A program made the translations under genes and the position numbers. From Chitinophagales bacterium (GTDB lineage Bacteria; Bacteroidota; Bacteroidia; Chitinophagales; Chitinophagaceae), in assembly GCA_017303455.1 (NCBI GenBank), contig JAFLBM010000005.1, forward strand, positions 21,584 to 85,583: a stretch of 64,000 nt of DNA. The letters are read 5' to 3'. The notes under the pieces were generated by a model that did not search any database, was not told where the DNA came from, and saw only the letters and a list, made by a program, of their open reading frames with translations. Position 1 is the first letter of the stretch, and each line of letters begins with the position of its first letter. Of this stretch, positions 9,494 through 18,143 are shown one piece after another.

Positions 9494-12400
9494 TTGAGTG
9501 GTTTGTACAGAATATTAATCTTATTGTTAATCATCCAATTATCCTTGTGGAGCCAGGCCCAGCTTCCCGGGCAGGTACCTGTGTCCAATCTCCGGCAGAA
9601 AACGTTTCCAATAAAGGCTGACAGCCTGAAGATCGATTCGCTCAGTACGATCCCCAATACGATTGAAATAAAAGATATCCCGGCTGCTGATTACAAGTTC
9701 GATTTTATAAACAGTATGCTTTACTGGATCAAAAAACCGGTCACGGAAACAATAACCATCACTTACCGTGTCTTCCCTTACAAACTTAACCCGGTAGCAC
9801 AGCGGATGAACTATGACAGTGTGATGAATAATTTCTATGTCAAACCTTATGAATTCAATGACGGTTATAATGAGCAGCAAAGAGGCATGTTCAACTTCGG
9901 CTCCATAAAAGCCGAGGGAAGCTTTGGCCGGCAGATCGGGTTTGGCAACAGCCAGGATGCCGTATTGAATTCAACCCTTAACCTGCAGTTGAGTGGTATG
10001 CTGGGTGACAGTATCGAGATACAGGCAGCGATCACGGATAATAATATCCCGATACAACCAGATGGCAATACACAGCAGTTGAATGAATTTGACCAGGTCT
10101 TCCTGCAATTCAAAAAGAAAAACTGGCAACTGAACCTCGGTGACCTGGAACTACGGCAGAACCAGAGTTATTTCCTGAATTTTTACAAACGCCTGCAGGG
10201 GATTTCTTTTCAAACAAATAATCGTGTAGCAAAGAATATTACTTCCAATACATTGGTAAGTGGTTCCATTGCCAAAGGTAAATTTACCCGCAACGTATTC
10301 CAGGGGCTGGAAGGCAACCAGGGGCCTTACCGGCTGACCGGTGCCAACAATGAATTCTTTTTTATCATTCTTGCCAATACGGAACGGGTCTTTTTAGACG
10401 GAGTATTGCTACAGCGTGGAGAAGACCAGGATTATGTGATCAATTATAATACCGCCGAGCTGACCTTTACTCCCAAACGAATGATCACTAAGGACAGCAG
10501 GATACAGGTGGAGTTTGAATATGCAGAAAGAAGTTATCTCAATGCCAATCTTTACCTGGCACAGGAGTTTGAATTTAATAAACGGTTGAAGCTGAGAGTC
10601 GGGGTTTTTAATAACGGTGATGCCCGCAATTCACAGATCAATCAATTGCTGGATGATCCGCAGAAACAGTTTCTTTCTAATATCGGTGACAGTATACAGA
10701 AAGCCTTTTATTCCTCTGCGGTGCTGGATACATTTGCAGCAGGTAAAGTGTTGTACGAAAAAATCTATGTGGGACTTGATTCATTCTACCAGTATTCCAC
10801 CAACCCGGCATTGGCCAAATACAGCCTTTCCTTTATTGACGTCGGGGACGGGAAAGGGAATTATACAACAGATTTCAACGGGGCAAATGGGAAAGTATAT
10901 AAATATGTGCCCCCCGTCGGTACAATCAGGCAGGGAAAATATGAACCCATTATCATACTTGTCACTCCCAAGAAACAGCAATTAGTCAATCTGGGAATTG
11001 ATTATATCATCAATAAAAATACGCTCCTGAAAGCGGAAGTGGCAACCAGCAGTTATGATGTAAATACATTCTCCAAAAATGATGATGGTGATGACAGAGG
11101 ATTTGCTGCGAAGTTTCAATTGACGAATAGCAAACAGGTATCGGTTAAAAATAAACTGCAACTGAATACAGCTCTGGATTACGAATTTGTACAGAATAAA
11201 TTTAAACCCCTGGAACGTTTACGGACCGTAGAATTTTCCCGTGACTGGGGTCTGCCATTAGTGCCTTTACTGGCTACGGAAAATATTATCCGTGCAACTG
11301 CAGGGTTGCGGGATAATAAAGATCATTCGCTGAGTTACCAGTTTGTGAATTACCACCGGAGTGATAACTATAATGGATTTCAGAATTCAGTAAAACACGG
11401 TGTCCGCTGGAAAGGATGGCATTTTAATAACGAATTTGTGGCTACCAGTTTCAACAGTGCTGATGACAAAGGTTTATTTCTCCGGCCGGTGATTGATATG
11501 AGTAAGGAGATGAAACAACTGAATAACTGGAAACTGGGTTTCCGGTATGCCCTGGAGCAAAATGCAGCCCGGTATAAAACAACGGATACGTTGACACCAT
11601 CAGCTTTTTCGTTTGACAGTTATTCAGTGTATTTAAAATCAGATGAACAAAAGAAGAACAAGTATGGTATTACTTTTTTTACCCGTTCAGATAAATACCA
11701 GGTAAGTAAAGATTTTGTTCGTGGCGACAGGAGTTTGAACCTGAATTTGCAAACAGAACTGTTGGCTAATCCCAAACGGCAGCTATACCTGAATACCACT
11801 TTCCGGAAACTGAAAGTATATGACGCCACAGTATCAAAACAACAGGAAGATGAGACGATCCTGGGAAGGGCTGAGTACAATATGACCGAGTGGAAAGGGT
11901 TTATTACCGGCAACATGCTCTATGAAGTGGGAGCAGGGCAGGAGCAGCGGAGAGATTTTGCATATTTAGAAGTACCGGCAGGTACCGGGCAGTATGCCTG
12001 GATAGATTACAACACAGACGGGGTGCAGCAATTAAATGAATTTGAACTGGCTGCTTTTGCGGACCAGGCTAAGTTCATCCGCATCTTTACACCCACGAAT
12101 GAATTCATCAAAGCCAATTACATCACGTTTAATTATCGTTTTGATATCAGCCCGAGGGTATTACTTAATAAACCCGGTCTTAAAGGGGTTAAGAAATTCG
12201 TATCGAAGCTGAACCTGCTGACCTCTTTGCAGATCAATAAGAAATCATTATCGAAAGGGAATTTTGAATTCAATCCCTTCAAATATGCCGTGGATGATAC
12301 AGCCCTGATCACCTTAAATACAGCGATCCTGAATACACTTTCTTTTAACCGCTTCAGCAGCAAATGGGGAGTTGATTTTACCAACCGGAGGGATAACAGC

Positions 12401-12961
12401 AAATCATTACTGACCTATGGATATGAAAGCCGAAAACTGAATGACTGGCTGGTTAAATTCCGCTGGAATATCAGCAGGGCCATATCGCTGACGGTAAATG
12501 GTAAGAAAGGATTGAATGCCTTGTACACACCTCAATTCAATAACAGGAATTACCAGTTGGATATTTATAATGCGGAACCTAACCTTACTTATATCCGGGG
12601 CACTTCATTCCGGGTACTTACCGGGTATAAATTTGAGACGAAGACGAACCTGCCTTTGTACGGGGGAGAGAAATCAACCTCTCATTCACTGAACCTGGAA
12701 TCAAAGTACAATATTTTGCAGAGTAGTTCTGTTACCGGCAAATTCACGTTCAATAATATTAATTACAAATCCCCGGCGAATACAACGGTCAGCTATATCA
12801 TGCTGGATGGATTATTACCGGGTAAAAATTATCTCTGGTCGTTAGCATTCACCAAACGGTTATTAAACAACCTGGAGCTGACCATGCAGTATGATGGAAG
12901 AAAGCCCGGCACCTCAAGAACCGTACATATCGGAAGGGCATCGATAACAGCATTATTCTAG
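9494..12961 (+). CDS. Very large outer-membrane/envelope protein of unknown function
   Basis: About 1155 residues with an N-terminal hydrophobic export signal (ILILLLIIQLSLWSQAQ). The rest is rich in alternating polar/aromatic beta-strand-like stretches. The passages GPYRLTGANNEFFFIILAN and ERVFLDGVLLQRGEDQDYV recall segments of SprA-like cell-surface proteins of Bacteroidota, but I cannot assign it to SprA. No ATG precedes the signal sequence; TTG at 9494 or 9503 is the likely start. It is divergent from the type IX secreted PKD protein at 7218-9398, which may hint at a shared surface role, but that is inference. Confidence 0.8.
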   Translation: MSGLYRILILLLIIQLSLWSQAQLPGQVPVSNLRQKTFPIKADSLKIDSLSTIPNTIEIKDIPAADYKFDFINSMLYWIKKPVTETITITYRVFPYKLNPVAQRMNYDSVMNNFYVKPYEFNDGYNEQQRGMFNFGSIKAEGSFGRQIGFGNSQDAVLNSTLNLQLSGMLGDSIEIQAAITDNNIPIQPDGNTQQLNEFDQVFLQFKKKNWQLNLGDLELRQNQSYFLNFYKRLQGISFQTNNRVAKNITSNTLVSGSIAKGKFTRNVFQGLEGNQGPYRLTGANNEFFFIILANTERVFLDGVLLQRGEDQDYVINYNTAELTFTPKRMITKDSRIQVEFEYAERSYLNANLYLAQEFEFNKRLKLRVGVFNNGDARNSQINQLLDDPQKQFLSNIGDSIQKAFYSSAVLDTFAAGKVLYEKIYVGLDSFYQYSTNPALAKYSLSFIDVGDGKGNYTTDFNGANGKVYKYVPPVGTIRQGKYEPIIILVTPKKQQLVNLGIDYIINKNTLLKAEVATSSYDVNTFSKNDDGDDRGFAAKFQLTNSKQVSVKNKLQLNTALDYEFVQNKFKPLERLRTVEFSRDWGLPLVPLLATENIIRATAGLRDNKDHSLSYQFVNYHRSDNYNGFQNSVKHGVRWKGWHFNNEFVATSFNSADDKGLFLRPVIDMSKEMKQLNNWKLGFRYALEQNAARYKTTDTLTPSAFSFDSYSVYLKSDEQKKNKYGITFFTRSDKYQVSKDFVRGDRSLNLNLQTELLANPKRQLYLNTTFRKLKVYDATVSKQQEDETILGRAEYNMTEWKGFITGNMLYEVGAGQEQRRDFAYLEVPAGTGQYAWIDYNTDGVQQLNEFELAAFADQAKFIRIFTPTNEFIKANYITFNYRFDISPRVLLNKPGLKGVKKFVSKLNLLTSLQINKKSLSKGNFEFNPFKYAVDDTALITLNTAILNTLSFNRFSSKWGVDFTNRRDNSKSLLTYGYESRKLNDWLVKFRWNISRAISLTVNGKKGLNALYTPQFNNRNYQLDIYNAEPNLTYIRGTSFRVLTGYKFETKTNLPLYGGEKSTSHSLNLESKYNILQSSSVTGKFTFNNINYKSPANTTVSYIMLDGLLPGKNYLWSLAFTKRLLNNLELTMQYDGRKPGTSRTVHIGRASITALF

Positions 12962-13000
12962 TGTGCAAACATCCTGTGTCTATTATCCGGTATCCAGCAT

Positions 13001-14098
13001 CTATACATTAAACCGGAAATGCATCACATCGCCGTCTTTCACCACATATTCTTTTCCTTCAATTCTTAGTTTGCCCACTTCACGGCAGGCCGCTTCTGAT
13101 CCGTATTTTACAAAGTCCTCGTAAGCGATCACTTCTGCTTTGATAAAGCCTTTTTCAAAATCTGTATGGATTACTCCGGCTGCTTGCGGCGCTTTCCATC
13201 CTTCATGGATCGTCCAGGCTCTTACTTCCTGCACACCGGCTGTGAAATAGGTATATAGGTTGAGAAGTTTGTAAGCCGAATGGATCAGCCTGTCCAAGGC
13301 GGGTTCTGTCATCTTATATTCTTCCATGAATAACTGCCGGTCATCCGGGTTTTCCATCTCAGCAATTTGTGCTTCGATGTTGTTATTCATAATAATGACT
13401 TCAGCCTTTTCATTTTTGACGGCTTCTTTTAATTGCTCAGAATATTGATTGCCGGTATGCATAGATGCTTCGTCCACATTGGCAACATACAGCACCGGCT
13501 TATCGGTAAGCAAGAAAAGATCGGCAATAGCTGTTTTTTCTTCTTTGTCTAAATCCAGTTCACGGATACTTTTACCTTTTTCCAGGTGTTCTTTACATCT
13601 TATCAGCACTTCCAGTTCGGCTTTGTATTTCGGGTCTAGCTTAATTTGTTTTTCGGTCTTCTGAATTTTCTTCTCCACACTATCAAGATCTTTTAACTGA
13701 AGTTCAGTGTCGATGATCTCTTTATCACTCACGGGATTGATAACTCCTTCATCTCTCAGTATATTCTCATCCTCAAAACAACGGATCACATGAATAATGG
13801 CATCCACTTCCCGGATATTCCCGAGGAATTTATTTCCCAGTCCTTCACCTTTGCTGGCACCCCGGACAAGACCGGCAATATCCACGATCTCGATCTGGGT
13901 GGGCACGGTACGGTTGGGTTGCACCAGTTCCGCCAGTTTGTTTATCCGGGGATCAGGTACATCCACCAACCCAACGTTGGGATCAATAGTACAGAAGCGA
14001 TAGTTACTGGCCTGTGCCTTGGCACTATTGCTGACTGCATTGAACAAAGTTGATTTTCCTACATTGGGTAATCCCACAATTCCTGCTTGTAAAGCCAT
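13001..14098 (-). CDS. ychF: Redox-responsive ribosome-associated ATPase/GTPase YchF (OLA1 family)
   Basis: The 365-residue protein has the P-loop GLPNVGKSTLFNAVS at residues 8-22, the switch region DIAGLVRGASKGEGLGNKFL near residue 74, a central coiled-coil region rich in Lys and Glu, and the C-terminal TGS domain ending in EYVVKDGDVMHFRFNV. This order and length are diagnostic of YchF/OLA1, a universally conserved nucleotidase that binds the ribosome and prefers ATP. The start ATG is clear. It is transcribed alone, convergent with the large envelope gene and divergent from the gene at 14213. Confidence 0.97.
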   Translation of the reverse strand: MALQAGIVGLPNVGKSTLFNAVSNSAKAQASNYRFCTIDPNVGLVDVPDPRINKLAELVQPNRTVPTQIEIVDIAGLVRGASKGEGLGNKFLGNIREVDAIIHVIRCFEDENILRDEGVINPVSDKEIIDTELQLKDLDSVEKKIQKTEKQIKLDPKYKAELEVLIRCKEHLEKGKSIRELDLDKEEKTAIADLFLLTDKPVLYVANVDEASMHTGNQYSEQLKEAVKNEKAEVIIMNNNIEAQIAEMENPDDRQLFMEEYKMTEPALDRLIHSAYKLLNLYTYFTAGVQEVRAWTIHEGWKAPQAAGVIHTDFEKGFIKAEVIAYEDFVKYGSEAACREVGKLRIEGKEYVVKDGDVMHFRFNV

Positions 14099-14212
14099 AT
14101 TACTGTTTTTGGAGGCGCAAAGATAGGTGAAAACAGGTTTTTGAGCGGTACTATAGTTGCTTTGCTTAAAGTGCTTAACTTCAAACCATCAACATAAACC
14201 TCAATCAATTTT

Positions 14213-15610
14213 ATGGCATTGACCCGTATCTGGTCCGCCTTTATCATCATTGCGATTGCAGTGGCCGGGTTTAAGTTCCTGGCCGTGGATGGTGATCAGC
14301 AGATATTTACCCAGATGGTGATTGGTAAAAATGGCGATTCACTCAAGGTGAAAGAAATGGAAGCAGTAAACGCAGACCCTGCTCTGCTTCGATCCCTGGA
14401 CACCCTGGCAAGGGTAAAGGAAGGCAAATTAGTGTATAAAAAGGAAGGCAATAAGATCGTGGCAGTGAAAGCACAAAAGGTCAATGGTATCATTGAGACC
14501 TGTAAAGATGCCGTCAATCTCTGTATTGGTCTTATTGGTATTATGGCCCTGTTCATGGGCTTTATGAGTATTGCCGAAAAAGCAGGTGGTATCCGTTTCT
14601 TGTCCCGTATCATCGGTCCATTCTTTTCAAAAATATTTCCCGATGTACCCAAAGAGCATCCTGCTCACGGTCATATGATGATGAATTTCTCGGCCAATTT
14701 ACTGGGGTTGGATAATGCCGCCACGCCATTTGGTATCAAAGCCATGGAAAGTCTGCAGGAGATCAATCCCGATAAACAACGGGCTTCCAATGCACAGATC
14801 ATGTTCTTATGTTTACATGCTTCAGGTCTTACGTTGATCCCGGTCAGTATTATCGCATTGAGAGCCGGAGCAGGAGCAAGGAATGCTACGGATATTTTTA
14901 TTCCCTGTATGATTGCCACTTTTGCTGCCACCATGGCGGCACTCATCATTGTTTCGTTGCGCCAGCGTATCAATTTATTACAGCCCGTAATACTGGCCTG
15001 GGTACTAAGCCTTTCAGGGATCATTGCCGCTTTTGTATGGTATCTTACCAAATTAGATAAGACCTCGCTGGAGTTTTTCTCCGGTTCATTTGGTAACGGT
15101 CTTTTATTATTGATCTTATTTCTGATTGTTTTGGGCGGGTTGTATAAAAAGATCGACATCTTCAGTGCTTTTATTGATGGTGCCAAAGGCGGTTTTGAAA
15201 CAGCGGTGAAGATCATTCCTTATTTGGTAGGGATGCTGGTGGCCATTAGTATGCTCCGGACCAGTGGCACTTTTGATTACCTGATTGATGGGGTAAAAAA
15301 TATGTTTGCAGCTTTGGGAACAGATACCCGGTTTGTGGATGGGTTACCTACAGCATTAGTAAAACCCTTTAGTGGCGGCGCAGCAAGAGGAATGATGGCA
15401 GATACCATGACAACCTATGGTGCAGATTCCTTTGCCGGCAGATTATCCTGCGTGTTACAGGGCTCTTCAGATACTACATTTTATGTAATTGCCGTTTATT
15501 TCGGGGCAGTTGGCGTAAAGAATACAAGATATACGATTGGTTCCATGTTGCTGGCCGACCTGGTGGGTATTATTACCTCCATTTTCCTGGCGTATTTATT
15601 TTTTGGATAA
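14213..15610 (+). CDS. Fused SpmA-SpmB-like nucleoside recognition domain membrane protein
   Basis: The 465-residue integral membrane protein contains two nucleoside-recognition (Gate) domains. The first half carries GLIGIMALFMGFMSIAEKAGG and NFSANLLGLDNAATPFGIKAME, typical of SpmA. The second half carries GAKGGFETAVKIIPYLVGMLVA and PFSGGAARGMMAD, typical of SpmB. In Bacillus the two are separate spore-maturation genes; in non-sporing Bacteroidota the fused form is known but its substrate is not. A polar loop of about 80 residues after the first membrane segment is probably periplasmic or cytoplasmic. The gene ends before a strong bidirectional terminator. Confidence 0.9.
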   Translation: MALTRIWSAFIIIAIAVAGFKFLAVDGDQQIFTQMVIGKNGDSLKVKEMEAVNADPALLRSLDTLARVKEGKLVYKKEGNKIVAVKAQKVNGIIETCKDAVNLCIGLIGIMALFMGFMSIAEKAGGIRFLSRIIGPFFSKIFPDVPKEHPAHGHMMMNFSANLLGLDNAATPFGIKAMESLQEINPDKQRASNAQIMFLCLHASGLTLIPVSIIALRAGAGARNATDIFIPCMIATFAATMAALIIVSLRQRINLLQPVILAWVLSLSGIIAAFVWYLTKLDKTSLEFFSGSFGNGLLLLILFLIVLGGLYKKIDIFSAFIDGAKGGFETAVKIIPYLVGMLVAISMLRTSGTFDYLIDGVKNMFAALGTDTRFVDGLPTALVKPFSGGAARGMMADTMTTYGADSFAGRLSCVLQGSSDTTFYVIAVYFGAVGVKNTRYTIGSMLLADLVGIITSIFLAYLFFG

Positions 15611-15647
15611 AGAGAAGTCTCACCAAGTATGCGGTGACCGCATAAAA

Positions 15648-15680
15648 AAAGTCCCGGCGAAACCGGGACTTTCAATTTTA
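15648..15680. terminator. Bidirectional terminator between convergent genes
   Basis: AAAGTCCCGG (15648-15657) pairs perfectly with CCGGGACTTT (15663-15672) around CGAAA, with an A-run before and a T-rich tail after. It can serve both the gene ending at 15610 and the sus-like operon ending at 15694. Confidence 0.85.
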
Positions 15681-15693
15681 ACTATATAGGCTT

Positions 15694-16473
15694 TTAATAG
15701 TTAGCGAAAGTTGACAATGTTCTTACAGATGCTGCAGTTGTGATGATAGACCTGTACCCGCCTCTGAAAACAAGCGTATAGCTTCTTTTTGCTGTAGGAG
15801 TTAGTATTGCTAATATATCCAAATACCCTGCAGGAGATGTCCTGTAGTTTTGAAGATTAGTTGGTGATCCGGTTGGACGTATATAAAAAGTGTCTGTAAC
15901 TCCGGATGCATAAGGTATAAAATCTGTTACCTGCGTCACCTGTACATTTGTAAACACGTTGGCATTCCTTTTAACAGAAAAGATATCGAACCCGGTCAGT
16001 GCCGTTGGATTATAGACGAAATTTGCAAAGCGAATTCTTGCTGTAGTGTCTGATGGGATAACAATATTGGCAGGTACCGTTACCTGTTTCGGCGTGGTAA
16101 TAGTATCATAGGCAAAAATGGTATATTGTTTTGAAACCTGCATATTTTGTGCAAATACCAAGGGAACCTGGGTGGAGGTAGCCAATGTGTCTCTTATTAA
16201 GAATGAACGGATACCGCCTGATACATTGAATGTATAACCTGTTGAAGGAAATACACTGCCTGATGACATAGCTGTACCTGTAACAGCTTTACCATCAACA
16301 TACACATAATTCCTGGCCGCACTAACCGTTGCTATATATACCTGTGCCAGTGATTTATCACTAAAATTAGTGACCGGGGTAATTTTCTCTTCAAAGGTTT
16401 TTGCGCAGGAAAATAATAACAGGGCACAAAATGCTCCGGTTATACTGAAAAAATATAGTTTGGTTTGTTTCAT
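15694..16473 (-). CDS. DUF4397-type lipoprotein
   Basis: The 259-residue protein begins with a lipoprotein signal ending LLLFSC (Cys23), so it should be lipid-anchored in the envelope. The body (AQVYIATVSAARNYVYVDGK, then repeated beta-rich units with ARIRFANFVYNP) matches the DUF4397 pattern of tandem immunoglobulin-like repeats. It follows the SusD-like gene after 24 bases and is the last gene of the operon, so it may be an accessory surface-exposed glycan-binding component. That role is inferred from position only. Confidence 0.8.
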   Translation of the reverse strand: MKQTKLYFFSITGAFCALLLFSCAKTFEEKITPVTNFSDKSLAQVYIATVSAARNYVYVDGKAVTGTAMSSGSVFPSTGYTFNVSGGIRSFLIRDTLATSTQVPLVFAQNMQVSKQYTIFAYDTITTPKQVTVPANIVIPSDTTARIRFANFVYNPTALTGFDIFSVKRNANVFTNVQVTQVTDFIPYASGVTDTFYIRPTGSPTNLQNYRTSPAGYLDILAILTPTAKRSYTLVFRGGYRSIITTAASVRTLSTFANY

Positions 16474-16497
16474 GATTTTTTGTTTTGCTGTTTACAA

Positions 16498-18132
16498 TTA
16501 TGGCTGGGTAACCCACTGTTGCTTGGTATGATAATCAAGAGCAAGTGCACCAACGCTTGATAAGGCGCTTACATTATACAAATACTCTGAATTATAGCGG
16601 GGTCTGGCCCGGTAAACCCATTTTCCTGCATTATTAGTGAATAAATCAACTCCTGTTGGTGGAGTGAAGTCAGCGTAAACCTGCATGCCAGTTGCAGGAT
16701 CAATATCGGTGTAATGATATCTTTTTATGTCCATCCAGGTTTCAACAAGACCAAAGCCATACATCGCTATGAATTTTTGTAACATAATATGTGACCTGGT
16801 AATATTTCCTGCTGGTGTTACAAGATTTACAAATGGCTCGATGGCGGCTGTTGTCATCCGACTTCCGGCGGGAACTGAGTTGTGATAATCAGGAGTGTTA
16901 ATCAACATCCTGAAATTTTCCCGTATACCTTCCTGATATGAATTTTTAGCTTCGGCAAATTCATTCTTCCTGAGATGGGCTTCTGCTTTCATAAAATGCA
17001 CTTCAGAAGAAGTAATGATTGGAAAGGGAGACCCATTTCTGAAAATATAACGGCTTGCGGCATCAGTACCTGGCGCTGCTGTAGAACTAAAAGCACCTCC
17101 CCAAAAATTCTGTGGTTGATCAGCTAATACAAGACCATCTATACCTCTATTAGGTCTTACTCCTTTGTAGGTTCCATTGGTATTTTCCCGGATGATGTAA
17201 GGAGCTCTTGGGTCATTGATAGCATTAAACATTGGGTTCAAGCCTGTCATAAGATTAGCGATAAATCTGGATTGGCGAAGAGCACCGACATTGGAGCGGA
17301 AAGGACCAAAGAAATTGTAGGTACCAGAAAGTCCGGTAGCAAGGAATTTGGCAGTAGCATCATCCTGATAACTTGTTATACCCAGATTGGCATAGTAGAT
17401 TACAGAATCTGGATTATAGCTAGCTTTATTCGTTAAATGATTGAATGAGCGGGCAAGAACTGAGTAGGCGAATTTTTTCCATTTGTTAACGTCCCCATTA
17501 TAAAAATAGGCATCACCTTTCGCAAGATTTGCCTGGCTTACTCCATCACCCGTTTTACTCAGGTATTCAATTGCAATATGACTCAACCTTCTTGCCTCAG
17601 CATACATTTCTTCCTGAGTGTCATAATCAAATACAAGACGGGTAGGATCAAAGGCCTGCTTCAAGATAGCTTCACCATATGTATCAGTTAGCGTTAACCA
17701 GCTCCAGGCCCGGATAGCATAACCCACACCAACATAATCCCATTTTTTTTCTTCTGCAGCCCAGTCAATCATTCGCCCCAAATTTTGCCCCATCCCATAA
17801 TAATGCATAGCCCAAATAGAACCAAGAATATCACTGGCACCGGTTGCGCCTCCCATTTGGTCATATTGGTTACCGGTTGTATTAGTGGCCCAGAATTGTA
17901 CATATCTGCCGATATAGAGGCCATCATTTGCTAAACCGTAAGCACTTCCTTGCGCTGATGAGCTCCCTACAAAATTCCCTATTATGCCGGGTAACAGGGT
18001 TTCAACTGGCACTTTTTTAGGTGCATTGGGGTTTTCAAAAGCTTCATCAATTTTTTTGCCGCAGGAACTGATCAAAACAGCAGTAGTTGCGGCCAGATAA
18101 ATAAAGCAGGTTAATATTTTTTTCATTTTCAT
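16498..18132 (-). CDS. SusD/RagB-family outer-membrane nutrient-binding lipoprotein
   Basis: The 544-residue protein has a lipobox LISSC (Cys24) followed by GKKIDEAFENPNAP, which is typical of the SusD-like subgroup paired with SusC. Alpha-helical TPR-like stretches (EEMYAEARRLSHIAIEYL, EVHFMKAEAHLRKNEFAEAKNSY) and the ending with WMDIKRYHY support the assignment. It should cap the SusC barrel at the cell surface and bind the substrate. It begins 11 bases after the SusC stop. No glycoside hydrolase or peptidase is in the operon, so the substrate cannot be deduced. Confidence 0.94.
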   Translation of the reverse strand: MKMKKILTCFIYLAATTAVLISSCGKKIDEAFENPNAPKKVPVETLLPGIIGNFVGSSSAQGSAYGLANDGLYIGRYVQFWATNTTGNQYDQMGGATGASDILGSIWAMHYYGMGQNLGRMIDWAAEEKKWDYVGVGYAIRAWSWLTLTDTYGEAILKQAFDPTRLVFDYDTQEEMYAEARRLSHIAIEYLSKTGDGVSQANLAKGDAYFYNGDVNKWKKFAYSVLARSFNHLTNKASYNPDSVIYYANLGITSYQDDATAKFLATGLSGTYNFFGPFRSNVGALRQSRFIANLMTGLNPMFNAINDPRAPYIIRENTNGTYKGVRPNRGIDGLVLADQPQNFWGGAFSSTAAPGTDAASRYIFRNGSPFPIITSSEVHFMKAEAHLRKNEFAEAKNSYQEGIRENFRMLINTPDYHNSVPAGSRMTTAAIEPFVNLVTPAGNITRSHIMLQKFIAMYGFGLVETWMDIKRYHYTDIDPATGMQVYADFTPPTGVDLFTNNAGKWVYRARPRYNSEYLYNVSALSSVGALALDYHTKQQWVTQP

Positions 18133-18143
18133 TTTTTTAAACG

